A stretch of 64,000 nucleotides of DNA. Source: JAWLBM01 sp041687675. Its GTDB lineage: Bacteria; Pseudomonadota; Alphaproteobacteria; Rhizobiales; Pleomorphomonadaceae. The stretch lies in contig JAWLBM010000017.1 in NCBI GenBank assembly GCA_041687675.1, positions 1 through 64,000 on the forward strand, in the 5' to 3' direction. The notes under the pieces are model-generated. The model was not told the origin of the DNA, searched no databases, and saw nothing but the letters and a program-made list of their open reading frames with translations. The translations under genes and the position numbers were made by a program. Below are positions 1 through 9,282 of this stretch, in pieces (positions within the stretch are counted from its first letter, which is position 1; each line of letters starts with the position of its first letter).

Positions 1-60
1 AGGAAGCTCCTGACCATGCTCAACGCCATCCTCAGAGACCAGAAAACCTTCGCAGCCTGA
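1..60 (+). CDS. IS110-family transposase, C-terminal fragment (cut by window edge)
   Basis: Only the last 19 residues and the TGA stop are inside the window. They read RKLLTMLNAILRDQKTFAA, which resembles the usual tail of IS110/IS116/IS902 transposases (a conserved arginine-lysine-leucine-leucine followed by LNAILRD). These enzymes carry out circular-intermediate transposition with a DEDD catalytic domain, which would lie outside the window. I cannot tell whether the element is intact. The repeat-rich spacer that follows fits a mobile-element junction. The call rests on a short motif, so confidence is moderate. Confidence 0.6.
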   Translation, partial: RKLLTMLNAILRDQKTFAA

Positions 61-75
61 CCCAGCAGACACAGT

Positions 76-97
76 TGCCGACTTTCGTCGGGATGAC
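76..97 (+). repeat. Short palindromic intergenic repeat, copy 1 (partial)
   Basis: The sequence GCCGACTTTCGTCGGGATGAC matches the right-hand copy at 230-250 except for a few bases. It is a half-copy of the REP-like element whose translation often appears in databases as PAFAGMT/PAKAGVQ junk ORFs. Confidence 0.55.
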
Positions 98-164
98 GGC
101 GGGCGGGGCGCCGCTGCTTCCGCGCCACGCAGGCGGAGGCCCTGTGCCATCGCCTCACCTCGCC

Positions 165-190
165 GTCACCCCGGCGAAAGCCGGGGTCCA
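165..190 (+). repeat. Short palindromic intergenic repeat, copy 2
   Basis: This copy contains the hairpin CCCCGGCGAAAGCCGGGG (169-186) inside the wider element. It lies in inverted orientation to the copy at 230-250, so the two together could fold as a long cruciform. Elements of this sequence are common REP-type repeats between genes of many Proteobacteria. Confidence 0.65.
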
Positions 191-229
191 GGGCCCGGCC
201 GGAACGCCCTGCGGCAATGGAGGATGTGT

Positions 230-250
230 CCCGGCTTTCGTCGGGATGAC
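230..250 (-). repeat. Short palindromic intergenic repeat, copy 3 (inverted)
   Basis: CCCGGCTTTCGTCGGGATGAC is the reverse-complement form of the element at 165-190. The pair is separated by about 40 bases, the typical layout of a REP doublet. Confidence 0.6.
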
Positions 251-649
251 CGAGAAGGGGGACGCGCGGGCCCGCAGGCACCCGCCTGCTCCGCGCCGGG
301 GTTGCGGAGTCGGACCGAGCCTTGACGCGGCAGGCGGGGTGTGGCCGAGCCATCGCGCCGAGGGCGGCCTGAACACTGCCGCCGCGGGTTCCTCCCCCGC
401 CGGGCCCCCGTCGAGGTCGCCCGGGATCCCGACGCGCCGCCGGGCATCCGACCGGGCAGGCGACGGCCTATCCGTCAGGCGCGAAAGGCCGCAGGCGGTC
501 GCGGCCGACCGCCTCCCGGCGCCGCCGCGCCCGCCGGTCTACAGGCCCGACCGGCGTTGCCGGCGCAGCGACGATGCGGCCGCATCTTCGCTGAAACGAA
601 CCGCGGCCGCGGCCCGGCATGGCCGGTCGCGACCGCGGCATGGGGGGAG

Positions 650-675
650 GCCGGGCGGGGGATGCCCCGCCCGGC
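650..675 (-). terminator. Hairpin downstream of the collagen-like gene
   Basis: GCCGGGCGGGG (650-660) and CCCCGCCCGGC (665-675) form a perfect 11-bp stem with a four-base loop, 18 bases past the stop codon of the minus-strand gene. There is no strong T-run after it on the minus strand, so it may act as a 3' stabiliser or a GC-rich terminator. Confidence 0.55.
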
Positions 676-693
676 CCGTTTGCCTCCGTACCG

Positions 694-3600
694 TCAGTTC
701 GGAGTGGCGAAGAAGTGGCCGAGGGGGCGGACGGCCGTCATTGTCACGCCCACGAAGTTCGGCCCGGCGTTGTCCTGGTAGCAGATGCCGATCTCGAATT
801 CGCCGCCGCCCGGGATCGGATTGACCCTCGCACCGGTCACGGTGACGATCTCGCTGGTGCTTCCGACGTGCTGCGTGAACATGTTCGTCAACTCCGGCAT
901 CAGCAGCGTCGGCAAGCCTCCAGGCGTACTGACGCACACCGCGAACCTGATCGGCATCGGGTTCGAGCCCGCCGCGAGGTTGGCGCTGACCGAGGTCGTG
1001 AAGGTTGCGGAGAGGGTGTAGTTGTCGAAAACCGTCAGCGTTTTCGAGGTGGGCGTGCCCAGCCATTTCCTCGCCTGGTCGTTCGTCAGGGTCACGATGA
1101 CATCGTCGTATTGCACAGGTTCGAGTTGGGGTTTGAACTTCTGCCCGCTGACGACCGCCGCCCAGTTCACCGTGTCGTTGTCGGGTGAAAGGGTGCTCGA
1201 AGAGATGTTGAAGTTTGGCTTGTAAAGAGAGCCCAGCCACGTGACCAGGTTCTGGGTCGTATAGGACGATCCCGACGTCCACGTCCCGACGAAGGTGAGG
1301 TTGGCCACGCCAGCCGGACCTGTCGGGCCTTGCTCGCCGACTGGTCCCGTCGGGCCGCGGTCGAGGAACAGTTCCCAGGCGCCCGGCGCGGTTGCCGGCG
1401 AGTTGTTGGTGGTGGTCTTCGCCCGGTAGATGACGCCGTCGAAGGTGACGGTGTCGTTGGCCACATAGGTCGTGCCCGAGGTCCACGTTCCCTTGTAGGT
1501 GACGCTGTTGATCGAGCCCGGGCCGGTCGGACCGACGGGACCCGTCGGGCCGGTGGCCCCGTTCGCGCCGTTCTGGCCGGCCGGCCCGGTCGGGCCGGTG
1601 GCTCCATTGGCGCCGCTCGGGCCGGCAGGCCCGGTCGGGCCGGCGGCGCCGTTCTGGCCTGTCGGGCCCGCAGGGCCCGTGGGTCCCGTCGCCCCGTCGT
1701 CGCCGCGCTGGCCCGTCGACCCGGCCGGACCCGCCGGTCCGGTCGGACCTGCCGGCCCGGTCTGGCCCTGCGCACCCGCGGGACCCTGGATCTGGCCGGC
1801 GTTGACGAAGCCGTTCACCGAGCCGGGGGCGGCGCTGTTGGCGTAGACCCAGAGGTTCCCGCTGATCAGGTAGCCGTCCCCGAGCGAGGGCGACTGGACC
1901 GTCGACAGGCCGGTCGTGTCGGCGAAGGACCCCATGATCTGCACCGACGTGCCGGCGGGGCCGGTGATGCCCGCGGGACCCTGCGGCCCGGTGGGGCCGA
2001 CCGCGCCGGTGGGTCCGGTTGCGCCGTCCGGACCCACGATCTCCCCGGCGTTCTCGAAGCCGTTCACCGAGCCCTGCTGGCTGCTTCCGGTGTAGACCCA
2101 GAGATCGCGGGAGATCAGATAGCCGTCGCCGAGCGTCTGCCCCGAGGTCGGAAGGTCGGCTGTGGAGGCCAGGCTGCCGAGGATGGTGACCGAAGTCCCG
2201 TCCGCGCCCGCCGTTCCCTGCGGACCGGTCGGGCCAACGTTGCCGACCGCACCTTGCGGGCCGGTCGGGCCCGTGGCTCCGGCCGCACCCTGCGGGCCGG
2301 CCGGTCCGGTCGCTCCGACGGCGCCCTGCGGGCCGACCGGGCCCGTGGCTCCGGCGGTGCCCGGCGCGCCGGTCGGGCCGGTGGCTCCCGCCGGCAGGAA
2401 ATCGAACCAGTCGCCCACGTCGGGCGGGCCGGAGGCCTCGATCGTGTCGGTGCCGTAGAGAGCTCCCTGGTAGAGGACGACGTCCCCGATCTCGTAAGTG
2501 GCGGCGGAACTCCATGGGCCCCTGTAGCGCAGGCCGGGCATGTAGAGTTCCCAGCCTGGCGCGTTGATCATGTTGGGCTGGACGGCCTGGTTCGGGGCGT
2601 TGGCACGCCAGAGCCGATTGTTGAACTGGACGACATCGTTCGGGATATAGCTGAACGCCAGTTGCCAAGTGCCTCTGTAGGTGACGCCGGGACCCGTCGG
2701 CCCGGTGGCGCCGACAGCGCCTGGCGCTCCGGTCGGGCCGGTGGCTCCGGCCGCGCCGTCGTTGCCCTGCGGACCGGTCGGGCCCGCGGGACCCGCCGGC
2801 CCCGCTGGGCCTGCCGGGCCCTCGGCGCCGTCGTTGCCCTGCGGACCGGTCGGCCCGGCCGGGCCCTGGATGGCGCCGACGTTCTCGAAGCCGTTGACCG
2901 CGCCGGCGGCGGTGCTGCCGGTGTAGACCCAGAGGTCGCCGGCGATCAGCCAGCCGTCGCCGGGCGTCTGCCCGGTGGCCGGAAGCTCGCCCGTGCCGGC
3001 GAGGCTGCCGAGGATCGTCACCGAGGTGCCGTCGGCGCCGTCCGCGCCGGCCGGACCCGTCGGGCCGGTCGCACCGGCCGGGCCGGCGACGCCCTGGGCG
3101 CCGACCGGGCCTTCCGGACCCTCGGGCCCCTGGAGGCCCTGCGGACCGGCGGGGCCCTGGGGGCCTGCCGGGCCCGCGGGACCTGCCGGGCCCTGTATGG
3201 CGCCGACGTTCTCGAAGCCGTTGACCGCGCCGGCGGCGGTGCTGCCGGTATAGACCCAGAGGTCGCCGGCGATCAGCCAGCCGTCGCCGGCCGTCTGCCC
3301 GGATGTCGGAAGATCGCCGGTGCCGGCGAGGCTGCCGAGGATGGTCACCGACGTGCCGTCGGCCCCGGCCGGACCCGTGGGGCCTCCCGGACCGGTCGGA
3401 CCTTCTGCACCGGCGGGGCCCTGCGGGCCCTGTGCGCCGGCGGCGCCCTGCGGGCCCTGCGGCCCGGCGGGACCCTGCGGACCCTCGGCGCCGGCGGGAC
3501 CCTGCGGGCCTTGCGCGCCGGCGGCGCCCTGCGGCCCCTGCGGCCCGGCCGGACCGGCCGGTCCCTGCGCACCCGCGGGACCGGTGGCGCCGTCGGCCCC

Positions 3601-6600
3601 GGCGGGGCCCTGGACGGCGCCGACGTTCTCGAAGCCGTTGACCGAGCCCGGGGCGGCGGTGCCGGTGAACACCCAGAGGTCGCCGTCCACCAGCCAGCCG
3701 TCGCCCACCGCGTTGCCGGCGGTCGGCAGCAGCGCCGGATCGGCGACGCTGCCGAGGATGGTGACCGAAGTGCCGGGCGTTCCCTCCGGGCCGGCGGGGC
3801 CGGTGGCGCCCGGAATGCCCTGGGGACCGGCAGGGCCGATCGGGCCCTGCGCGCCGGCGGAGCCGGCGGGCCCCTGCGGCCCCTGCGGGCCGGCCGGCCC
3901 CTCTTCGCCCTGCGGCCCGCGGATCGGGCCGGCGTTGACGAAGCCGTTGACCGCGCCGGCGTCGGCGCTGCCGGTGTAGACCCAGAGATCCTCGCCGACG
4001 AGGTAGCCGTCGCCCGGCGTCTGTCCGGTGGAGGGCAGCCCGGCCGTGGTGTCGAAGCTGCCGAGGATGGTCACCGAGGTGCCGTCGGCGCCGTCGGCGC
4101 CGGCCGGGCCGGTCGGGCCCTGGATGCCCTGGGCACCCGCCGGGCCCTGCAGCCCGTCCGCGCCGGCGGGACCTTGCGGTCCCTGCGGCCCGGCCGGACC
4201 CTGCGAGCCAGCCGGGCCCTGCGCGCCCGCCGGGCCCTGCTCGCCCTTGGGACCCTGGATCTGGCCGACGTTGACGAAGCCGTTGACGGAGCCCGCGCCG
4301 CTGGCGGCGGTGTAGACCCAGAGGTCGCCCGCCACGAGCCAGCCGTCGCCGAGGCTGTTGCCGGCGGTCGGCAGCAGCGACGGGTCGGCCGCCGAGCCCA
4401 TGATGGTGACCGAGGTGCCGGGGGCGCCCTCGGCGCCGGTGGCACCCGGCGTGCCCGCCGGGCCCTGCAGCCCCTGCGGGCCCGCCGGACCCTGGAGGCC
4501 CTGGGCGCCGGCCGGTCCCTGCGCGCCGACCGGGCCGGCCGGACCCTGCGGACCCTGCGGACCGGTCGGACCCTGGATCGGACCGGCTTCGGACCAGGCG
4601 GTGCCCGTCCAGAGATAGAGGACGCCGGCGACGAGGTAGCCGTCGCCGAGGCTGTTCCCGGTGCCCGGGAGCTGCGCGGGCGAGTCGGCAACACCGGTGA
4701 TCGTCACCGAGGTGCCGGCCGGGCCGGTCGCGCCGGCGGGACCGGCCGCGCCCGGCTGTCCCTCTGCGCCCGCCGGGCCGACCAGGCCCTGCTGGCCGGC
4801 CGGACCCTGCGGTCCCTCCGGGCCCTGCGCGCCGACCGGACCGGCCGGACCGGTCTCGCCCATCGGTCCTTGCGGACCGGCGTCACCTCTCGAGGTGAAG
4901 GGAACCCAGACGGACGGCAGCTGGCTCGGCGGACCGGCCTGGGTGCCGGAGATATTGTAGAAGGACGATCCCTCCCAGGTGACCAGCGTATTGGCCGGGT
5001 AGACCTTCAGGGGTGTCCACTCGCCGTCCGGCACGAGGTTGCCGAGCCCCGGCGCGCCCTGCGGGCCGGTCGGGCCGAGCGGACCTTCCGGACCGACGTC
5101 GCCCCTGGAGATGAACAGCTGCCAGGCGGGGTTGTCCGCCGCCGGCGCCCCGGCCGGCAGGGCGGACACCGCCCGCCAGACCGAGCCGTCATGGCTGACC
5201 AGGTCGTTGGCGTCGTAGTCGATCCCGTTCTCCCAGGCGCCCTTGGCGATGAGGTTGCCGATGCCGGGCGCGCCCTGGGGTCCGGTCGGGCCGGTCGCGC
5301 CGGCCTCGCCCTCGACGCCGGCGTCGCCCTTGGCGACCAGCAGTTCCCATTCGCCGGCGGGGATGGCCGGGTCGCCCGGCGGGCCGAGCTGGGTCACCTT
5401 CAGCGCGCGGTAGAGCGAGCCGGCATGGGTGACGACCTGGTTCGGCTGGTAGACGATGGCGCCCGCCCAGGGGCCGACCACCTGGAGGTTGCCGACGCCG
5501 GCCGGGCCGGTCGGTCCCGCGGGGCCGGCCGGTCCTTCGGGTCCATCCCCGCCGCGGGCCGCGAACAGCGCCCATCCGGGCGCGCCGATGGCCGGCGGGC
5601 CGGCCGGGTTCATCAGCGTGGCGTAGAAGGCCTGGCCATTATAGGTGACGAGGTCGTTGACCGCGTAGAGCACGGCCGGGGCCGCCTGCCAGGGGCCGCG
5701 GGCGACGAGGTTGCCGGCGCCGGGCGCGCCCTGCGCGCCGCGCAGCGCCAGCGGCTCCCACGGGTTGGTCGCGTCGGCCGGGCTTTGGCCCTTGTTGGCC
5801 GCGGTGGCCATGAAGGTCGAACCGTCGAGCGTCACGACGTCGCCGGCCTGGTACTCCTCTCCGGAGCCCCACGGGCCCTGGAAAGCAAGGCCGGCGGGGC
5901 CGGTCGGGCCGGCCGGGCCGGTGGCGCCGGCGGCGGCGAGCTTGCGCCAGCCGGTTGCGGACGGCGTGCCGGGTTCGCCGGCCGGCGCGTCCGCCTCGGC
6001 ATACCAGGCCGCGCCCGCGTGGGTGACCATGTCGCGCGCGACGTAGGCGACGGCCGCCGCCCACTCGCCGCGGGCGCGCAGGCCCGCCGGGCCGGTCGGC
6101 CCGGGTGCGCCCGCCGGACCCGGCGCGCCGGCCGCGGCGAACACCTGCCAGTCGGCCGGGCTGGCCGCCGGCGCCTTGCCGGTGCTCGCCGTCAGCGCCC
6201 TGTAGGTGCTGCCGCCGACGGTGACGAGGTCGTTCGGAGCATAGGCCGTCGCCGCCGCCCAGGCGCCGCGCGGGGTGACGCCGGCCGGCCCGACCGGGCC
6301 GCAGCCGGTCACCGCGATCGGCGGTGTCTTCTTGGGGCCGACCGACAGCACCACGAAGCAGTCGCCCGGCACCGCCGGCACCTTGATGGTGAAGCTCTTG
6401 TTGCCCTTGGAGCGAACCGTCCTCGCCGGGCTGTCCAGCGTCACCTTCACCCGGCCGCGCTTGGCCTTGCCCTCGATCACCAGCTGGCCGGCCTCGACCG
6501 CCACCTTGTTGACGGTGAGCCCGGTCGGCTTGTGGCTGAACGCGGTCGGCCGCGCCGTCCCGCCCGCCTCGACCCCGCCCGTGGCGGCCCCACCGGCCTG

Positions 6601-6687
6601 CTGCGCGAGCGCCGCGGTGGCGCAGGAGAGAAGAAGCGCGTTGGCGCCCAATGCGATACGGAATGCGGTGCTGATCTTGGCACCCAT
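694..6687 (-). CDS. Giant secreted collagen-like protein with carbohydrate-binding-like modules
   Basis: 1997 residues. I chose the ATG at 6687 because GAGGAA lies 8 bases upstream and it opens a Sec signal peptide (MGAKISTAFRIALGANALLL, cleavage near ALA-QQ). After a roughly 110-residue N-terminal domain the protein alternates Gly-X-Y collagen stretches with two module types. Type A is about 45 residues, like carbohydrate-binding type 3 (ChtBD3) modules: W...Y..ND.VT..G..YRA. There are 11 copies: seven at residues 139-600, two at 1336-1430 and two at 1729-1846. Type B begins TSVTILGS and runs through GDGYLV..DLWVYTG; there are 8 copies, six between 657 and 1279 and two between 1496 and 1633. 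A unique domain of about 150 residues ends the protein (FATPN), with no sorting signal that I recognise. Probable extracellular fibrous or adhesive protein; the function is inferred from architecture. Confidence 0.85.
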   Translation of the reverse strand: MGAKISTAFRIALGANALLLSCATAALAQQAGGAATGGVEAGGTARPTAFSHKPTGLTVNKVAVEAGQLVIEGKAKRGRVKVTLDSPARTVRSKGNKSFTIKVPAVPGDCFVVLSVGPKKTPPIAVTGCGPVGPAGVTPRGAWAAATAYAPNDLVTVGGSTYRALTASTGKAPAASPADWQVFAAAGAPGPAGAPGPTGPAGLRARGEWAAAVAYVARDMVTHAGAAWYAEADAPAGEPGTPSATGWRKLAAAGATGPAGPTGPAGLAFQGPWGSGEEYQAGDVVTLDGSTFMATAANKGQSPADATNPWEPLALRGAQGAPGAGNLVARGPWQAAPAVLYAVNDLVTYNGQAFYATLMNPAGPPAIGAPGWALFAARGGDGPEGPAGPAGPTGPAGVGNLQVVGPWAGAIVYQPNQVVTHAGSLYRALKVTQLGPPGDPAIPAGEWELLVAKGDAGVEGEAGATGPTGPQGAPGIGNLIAKGAWENGIDYDANDLVSHDGSVWRAVSALPAGAPAADNPAWQLFISRGDVGPEGPLGPTGPQGAPGLGNLVPDGEWTPLKVYPANTLVTWEGSSFYNISGTQAGPPSQLPSVWVPFTSRGDAGPQGPMGETGPAGPVGAQGPEGPQGPAGQQGLVGPAGAEGQPGAAGPAGATGPAGTSVTITGVADSPAQLPGTGNSLGDGYLVAGVLYLWTGTAWSEAGPIQGPTGPQGPQGPAGPVGAQGPAGAQGLQGPAGPQGLQGPAGTPGATGAEGAPGTSVTIMGSAADPSLLPTAGNSLGDGWLVAGDLWVYTAASGAGSVNGFVNVGQIQGPKGEQGPAGAQGPAGSQGPAGPQGPQGPAGADGLQGPAGAQGIQGPTGPAGADGADGTSVTILGSFDTTAGLPSTGQTPGDGYLVGEDLWVYTGSADAGAVNGFVNAGPIRGPQGEEGPAGPQGPQGPAGSAGAQGPIGPAGPQGIPGATGPAGPEGTPGTSVTILGSVADPALLPTAGNAVGDGWLVDGDLWVFTGTAAPGSVNGFENVGAVQGPAGADGATGPAGAQGPAGPAGPQGPQGAAGAQGPQGPAGAEGPQGPAGPQGPQGAAGAQGPQGPAGAEGPTGPGGPTGPAGADGTSVTILGSLAGTGDLPTSGQTAGDGWLIAGDLWVYTGSTAAGAVNGFENVGAIQGPAGPAGPAGPQGPAGPQGLQGPEGPEGPVGAQGVAGPAGATGPTGPAGADGADGTSVTILGSLAGTGELPATGQTPGDGWLIAGDLWVYTGSTAAGAVNGFENVGAIQGPAGPTGPQGNDGAEGPAGPAGPAGPAGPTGPQGNDGAAGATGPTGAPGAVGATGPTGPGVTYRGTWQLAFSYIPNDVVQFNNRLWRANAPNQAVQPNMINAPGWELYMPGLRYRGPWSSAATYEIGDVVLYQGALYGTDTIEASGPPDVGDWFDFLPAGATGPTGAPGTAGATGPVGPQGAVGATGPAGPQGAAGATGPTGPQGAVGNVGPTGPQGTAGADGTSVTILGSLASTADLPTSGQTLGDGYLISRDLWVYTGSSQQGSVNGFENAGEIVGPDGATGPTGAVGPTGPQGPAGITGPAGTSVQIMGSFADTTGLSTVQSPSLGDGYLISGNLWVYANSAAPGSVNGFVNAGQIQGPAGAQGQTGPAGPTGPAGPAGSTGQRGDDGATGPTGPAGPTGQNGAAGPTGPAGPSGANGATGPTGPAGQNGANGATGPTGPVGPTGPGSINSVTYKGTWTSGTTYVANDTVTFDGVIYRAKTTTNNSPATAPGAWELFLDRGPTGPVGEQGPTGPAGVANLTFVGTWTSGSSYTTQNLVTWLGSLYKPNFNISSSTLSPDNDTVNWAAVVSGQKFKPQLEPVQYDDVIVTLTNDQARKWLGTPTSKTLTVFDNYTLSATFTTSVSANLAAGSNPMPIRFAVCVSTPGGLPTLLMPELTNMFTQHVGSTSEIVTVTGARVNPIPGGGEFEIGICYQDNAGPNFVGVTMTAVRPLGHFFATPN
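2865..3365 (-). repeat. Near-identical DNA copies inside the collagen-like gene
   Basis: The segments about 2865-3048 and 3190-3365 encode two adjacent TSVTILGS modules and differ by only about a dozen bases over roughly 180. More diverged copies occur near 1790, 2035, 3605, 3920, 4255 and 4570. This looks like recent duplication within the gene and would permit unequal recombination. Confidence 0.7.
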
Positions 6688-6994
6688 GGCCGGTTCCTCG
6701 CTACTTTCGACGAGCGCCCTGCGCCCTGCACTGCGAGAAACTACCATTAAGTGTTAAAACAGACAATGAAGAATATGCGACAAACGTACATTGATGGTTA
6801 ACGGCGGCCGCCGCGGCGGCGCGATAGGTCCACTCCTTGATGGAAAGGGGCTCGGAGGGGGTGTCGCGAGGCCTGCCGCCCGCACGCGTATCCCGGCCGG
6901 ACGTACGGATCGGCGCCCGCACGACCCGGCGCCGGGGTAGGGGCAGGCGGACAGGGCTCCCGGCGGAGTGCCGCTGCCGGCAAGGCTTCCGGAG
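6688..6994. other. Gene-free spacer upstream of the collagen-like gene
   Basis: This 307-base stretch holds no gene. Its left third (about 6735-6805) is AT-rich against a very GC-rich background and probably carries the promoter of the minus-strand collagen-like gene. The rest is the GC-rich 3' flank of the TRAP permease gene, with no clear terminator. Confidence 0.55.
6754..6783 (-). promoter_or_regulatory. Candidate promoter of the collagen-like gene
   Basis: On the minus strand TTGTCG (6778-6783) and TTTTAA (6754-6759) are spaced by 18 bases, giving a leader of about 60 nt before the ATG at 6687. The element sits in the only AT-rich patch of this spacer. It overlaps TTAAGTGTTAA (6747-6757). 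Confidence 0.35.
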
Positions 6995-9235
6995 TCAGTC
7001 GGCGCCGCGGGTCGGCACCATCGGCAGCGGCGCCCGGCCGGCCTTGACGAGGCGCTGCAGCAGGAACACCACGGCGGCGATGGCGATGCCGACGAGGTCG
7101 GTCACGAGGCCGCCCTCGATCATCAGCAGCGCGGCGACGAGCAGGCCAAGCCGGAGCGGCACGGCCGCGAGGCGGTTGAGGAACCAGCCCTGGACCGCGG
7201 CGGCGAGCAGGTAGACGCCGACCACGGCGGTCGCCAGCGCGCGGACGATCTCGGGCCAGGACCCGTCCATCAGCAGCGCCGCGTTGTAGAAGAACATGAA
7301 CGGCACGATGAAGGCGGCGAGCCCGATCTTGAAGGAGACCAGCGAGGTGCGCATCGGGTTGGCGCCCGAGATGCCGGCGGCTGCGTAGCTCGCCAGCGCC
7401 ACCGGCGGCGTGATCGCCGAGACCACCGCGAAGTAGAAGACGAAGAAGTGCGCCGTCAGCGGGTCGATGCCGAGGCGGATCAGCCCCGGCGCCACCACCG
7501 AGGCGGCGACCGCGTAGGCCGCGGTGGTCGGCATGCCCATGCCGAGGACGATGGCGATCACCATGGCGAAGATCAGCGCCAGCAACTGGCTGGTGTCGGC
7601 GATGCCGAGCAGCAGGTTGGAGAAGCGCGCGCCGACGCCGGTCAGCGCGATCACGCCGACGATGATGCCGGCGCAGGCGCAGACCGTGATGATCTGGATC
7701 GACATCGTCCCGGCGATCTCGAAGGCCTTGACGATCGCCCGCGGCCCCATCCGGTAGGGCGTCAGCCAGGAGACCACGGCGGCCGCCGCCGTGGCGAGGG
7801 TACCGGCGCGGATCACCGAATAGCCCATGAACAGGGCATAGATCAGGATGATGATCGGAATGAACAGGAAGACCCGCCGGACCATGGTGCGGAATTTCGG
7901 CAGTTCGTCCTCGCGCATTCCGCGCATGCCGAGCTTTCCGGCCTCGAAATCCACCATGAAGTAGATCGAGGCGAAGTAGAGGATCGCCGGGATCACCGCC
8001 GCGAGGGCGATCTCCTGGTAGGGGATGCCGGTCACCTCGGCCATGATGAAGGCGCCGGCGCCCATGATCGGCGGCATGATCTGGCCGCCGGTGGAGGCGG
8101 CCGCCTCGACGGCGCCGGCGGTGGTCTTGGTGTAGCCGACCTTCTTCATCAGCGGGATGGTGAGCGAGCCCGTCGCCACCACGTTGCCGGCCGAGGTGCC
8201 GTTGATCATCCCCATCAGGCCGGAGGCGAACACGGCGACCTTGGCCGGCCCGCCGCGGGCGCGGCCGGCGACCGCGAAGGCGAAGTTGACGAAGTAGTCG
8301 CCCACCTTGGAGGCCTGCAGGAAGGCCGCGAAGATGATGAACAGGATGATGTAGGTCGACGACACCGCCGTGGTCGGCCCGAGGATGCCGACGTCGGTGT
8401 ACACCTGGCTGAAGAAGCGCTGCATCTCGATCTGCGGCGAGTTGAGGACGCCGGGCAGGAGGTGGCCGACCGAGACATAGGCGATGAAGACGAGCGCGAT
8501 CACCACCAGCGCCATGCCGGCCACCCGCCGGGTGAGCTCGAGGATCAGCGCGGTGGAGGACAGCGCGGCGAGCGAGATGCCGATAGGCGCGAAGGGCGTG
8601 CCGGTGGTCTGGCGCATCTGCGTGCCGAAGACGGTGATGAGATAGGCCGCGCCGGCGGCGGCGCAGACGATCATCACGAGGTCGGACGGGTTCACCGCCG
8701 CCCGCTGCCGCCGGTGGAACCACGAGAGGGCGATCGCGCCGAAGGTGGCGATGTTGAGCGGCAGGCCGAACCACCAGATTTCGGTGGCCTTGATCCCGGG
8801 ATCCATGCCGCTCCACATCGCCCCGCCGGCGATCTGCCGGTCGATCCAGATCGCCACGCCGAGGGCGAAGAGCGCCGGCAGCATCAACAGCCAGGCCAGC
8901 GCGTCGGCCCCGCGGCGCTCCTCGGAGGAGGTGGCCGCGAAGGCGGCGCCGGAGAAGAGGATGAAGCCGAGGGAGAGCGCGCCCGCGACGTGGACGATGC
9001 GGAAGTTCCACGTCTCCATCGGGAAGGTGGGCAGAAGCGGCAGGCGGATGCCGGTGAGGTCGCGGATCGAGACGCCGTTGAGGGCGAGCACGTGGAAGGC
9101 CGCGTAGACGGCGGCGATCAGGCTCACGACCAGCCAGGTCCGGCCGGTGTAGAGCCGCCGGTTGCTCTCGACCGGCTCCTCGTCGACGCCCTCGGCGAGG
9201 ACCGGGCCGTCGAACTCCTCCTTGGTGGCGCTCAT
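6995..9235 (-). CDS. TRAP transporter fused permease (TAXI family, 4TM/12TM)
   Basis: 746 residues. It is the membrane component of a tripartite ATP-independent periplasmic transporter in which the small and large permease subunits are fused. The N-terminal part holds about four to five membrane segments. The DctM-like large domain follows, with NGTSAGNVVATGSLTIP near residue 345 and GGQIMPPIMGAGAF near 387, both typical of TRAP large subunits. It uses an ion gradient and receives substrate from the periplasmic binding protein encoded just upstream. I chose the ATG at 9235 because the sequence before it in frame is low-complexity and GGGGGAG precedes the start. The substrate cannot be read from sequence; TAXI systems often import dicarboxylates or glutamate-like compounds. 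Confidence 0.9.
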   Translation of the reverse strand: MSATKEEFDGPVLAEGVDEEPVESNRRLYTGRTWLVVSLIAAVYAAFHVLALNGVSIRDLTGIRLPLLPTFPMETWNFRIVHVAGALSLGFILFSGAAFAATSSEERRGADALAWLLMLPALFALGVAIWIDRQIAGGAMWSGMDPGIKATEIWWFGLPLNIATFGAIALSWFHRRQRAAVNPSDLVMIVCAAAGAAYLITVFGTQMRQTTGTPFAPIGISLAALSSTALILELTRRVAGMALVVIALVFIAYVSVGHLLPGVLNSPQIEMQRFFSQVYTDVGILGPTTAVSSTYIILFIIFAAFLQASKVGDYFVNFAFAVAGRARGGPAKVAVFASGLMGMINGTSAGNVVATGSLTIPLMKKVGYTKTTAGAVEAAASTGGQIMPPIMGAGAFIMAEVTGIPYQEIALAAVIPAILYFASIYFMVDFEAGKLGMRGMREDELPKFRTMVRRVFLFIPIIILIYALFMGYSVIRAGTLATAAAAVVSWLTPYRMGPRAIVKAFEIAGTMSIQIITVCACAGIIVGVIALTGVGARFSNLLLGIADTSQLLALIFAMVIAIVLGMGMPTTAAYAVAASVVAPGLIRLGIDPLTAHFFVFYFAVVSAITPPVALASYAAAGISGANPMRTSLVSFKIGLAAFIVPFMFFYNAALLMDGSWPEIVRALATAVVGVYLLAAAVQGWFLNRLAAVPLRLGLLVAALLMIEGGLVTDLVGIAIAAVVFLLQRLVKAGRAPLPMVPTRGAD

Positions 9236-9282
9236 CCCTTGGCTCCCCCGCCTCCGCCCGGCCGCCGGGCCCGGGCCTGACG

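Larger units (their letters stand above)
61..649. other. Gene-free spacer with scattered palindromic repeats
   Basis: No convincing gene is present between the transposase tail and the terminator hairpin of the collagen-like gene. Open frames here are products of high GC and of the repeats. The left part holds three copies of a short repeat (listed separately). From about 255 to 640 it is GC-rich, low in information and without a recognisable motif. Confidence 0.6.

Noticed and set aside
1330..6750. An open reading frame of about 1800 residues on the plus strand, antisense to the collagen-like gene
   Set aside because: It is the mirror of the Gly-X-Y repeat on the opposite strand in a GC-rich gene. 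It has no signal peptide, no ribosome site, an Arg/Gly/Ala-dominated composition and no known domain.
6968..9280. Long plus-strand frame antisense to the TRAP permease
   Set aside because: High-GC codon bias leaves this frame open. It is His/Arg/Asp-rich with no motif, while the minus-strand frame encodes a clear TRAP permease.
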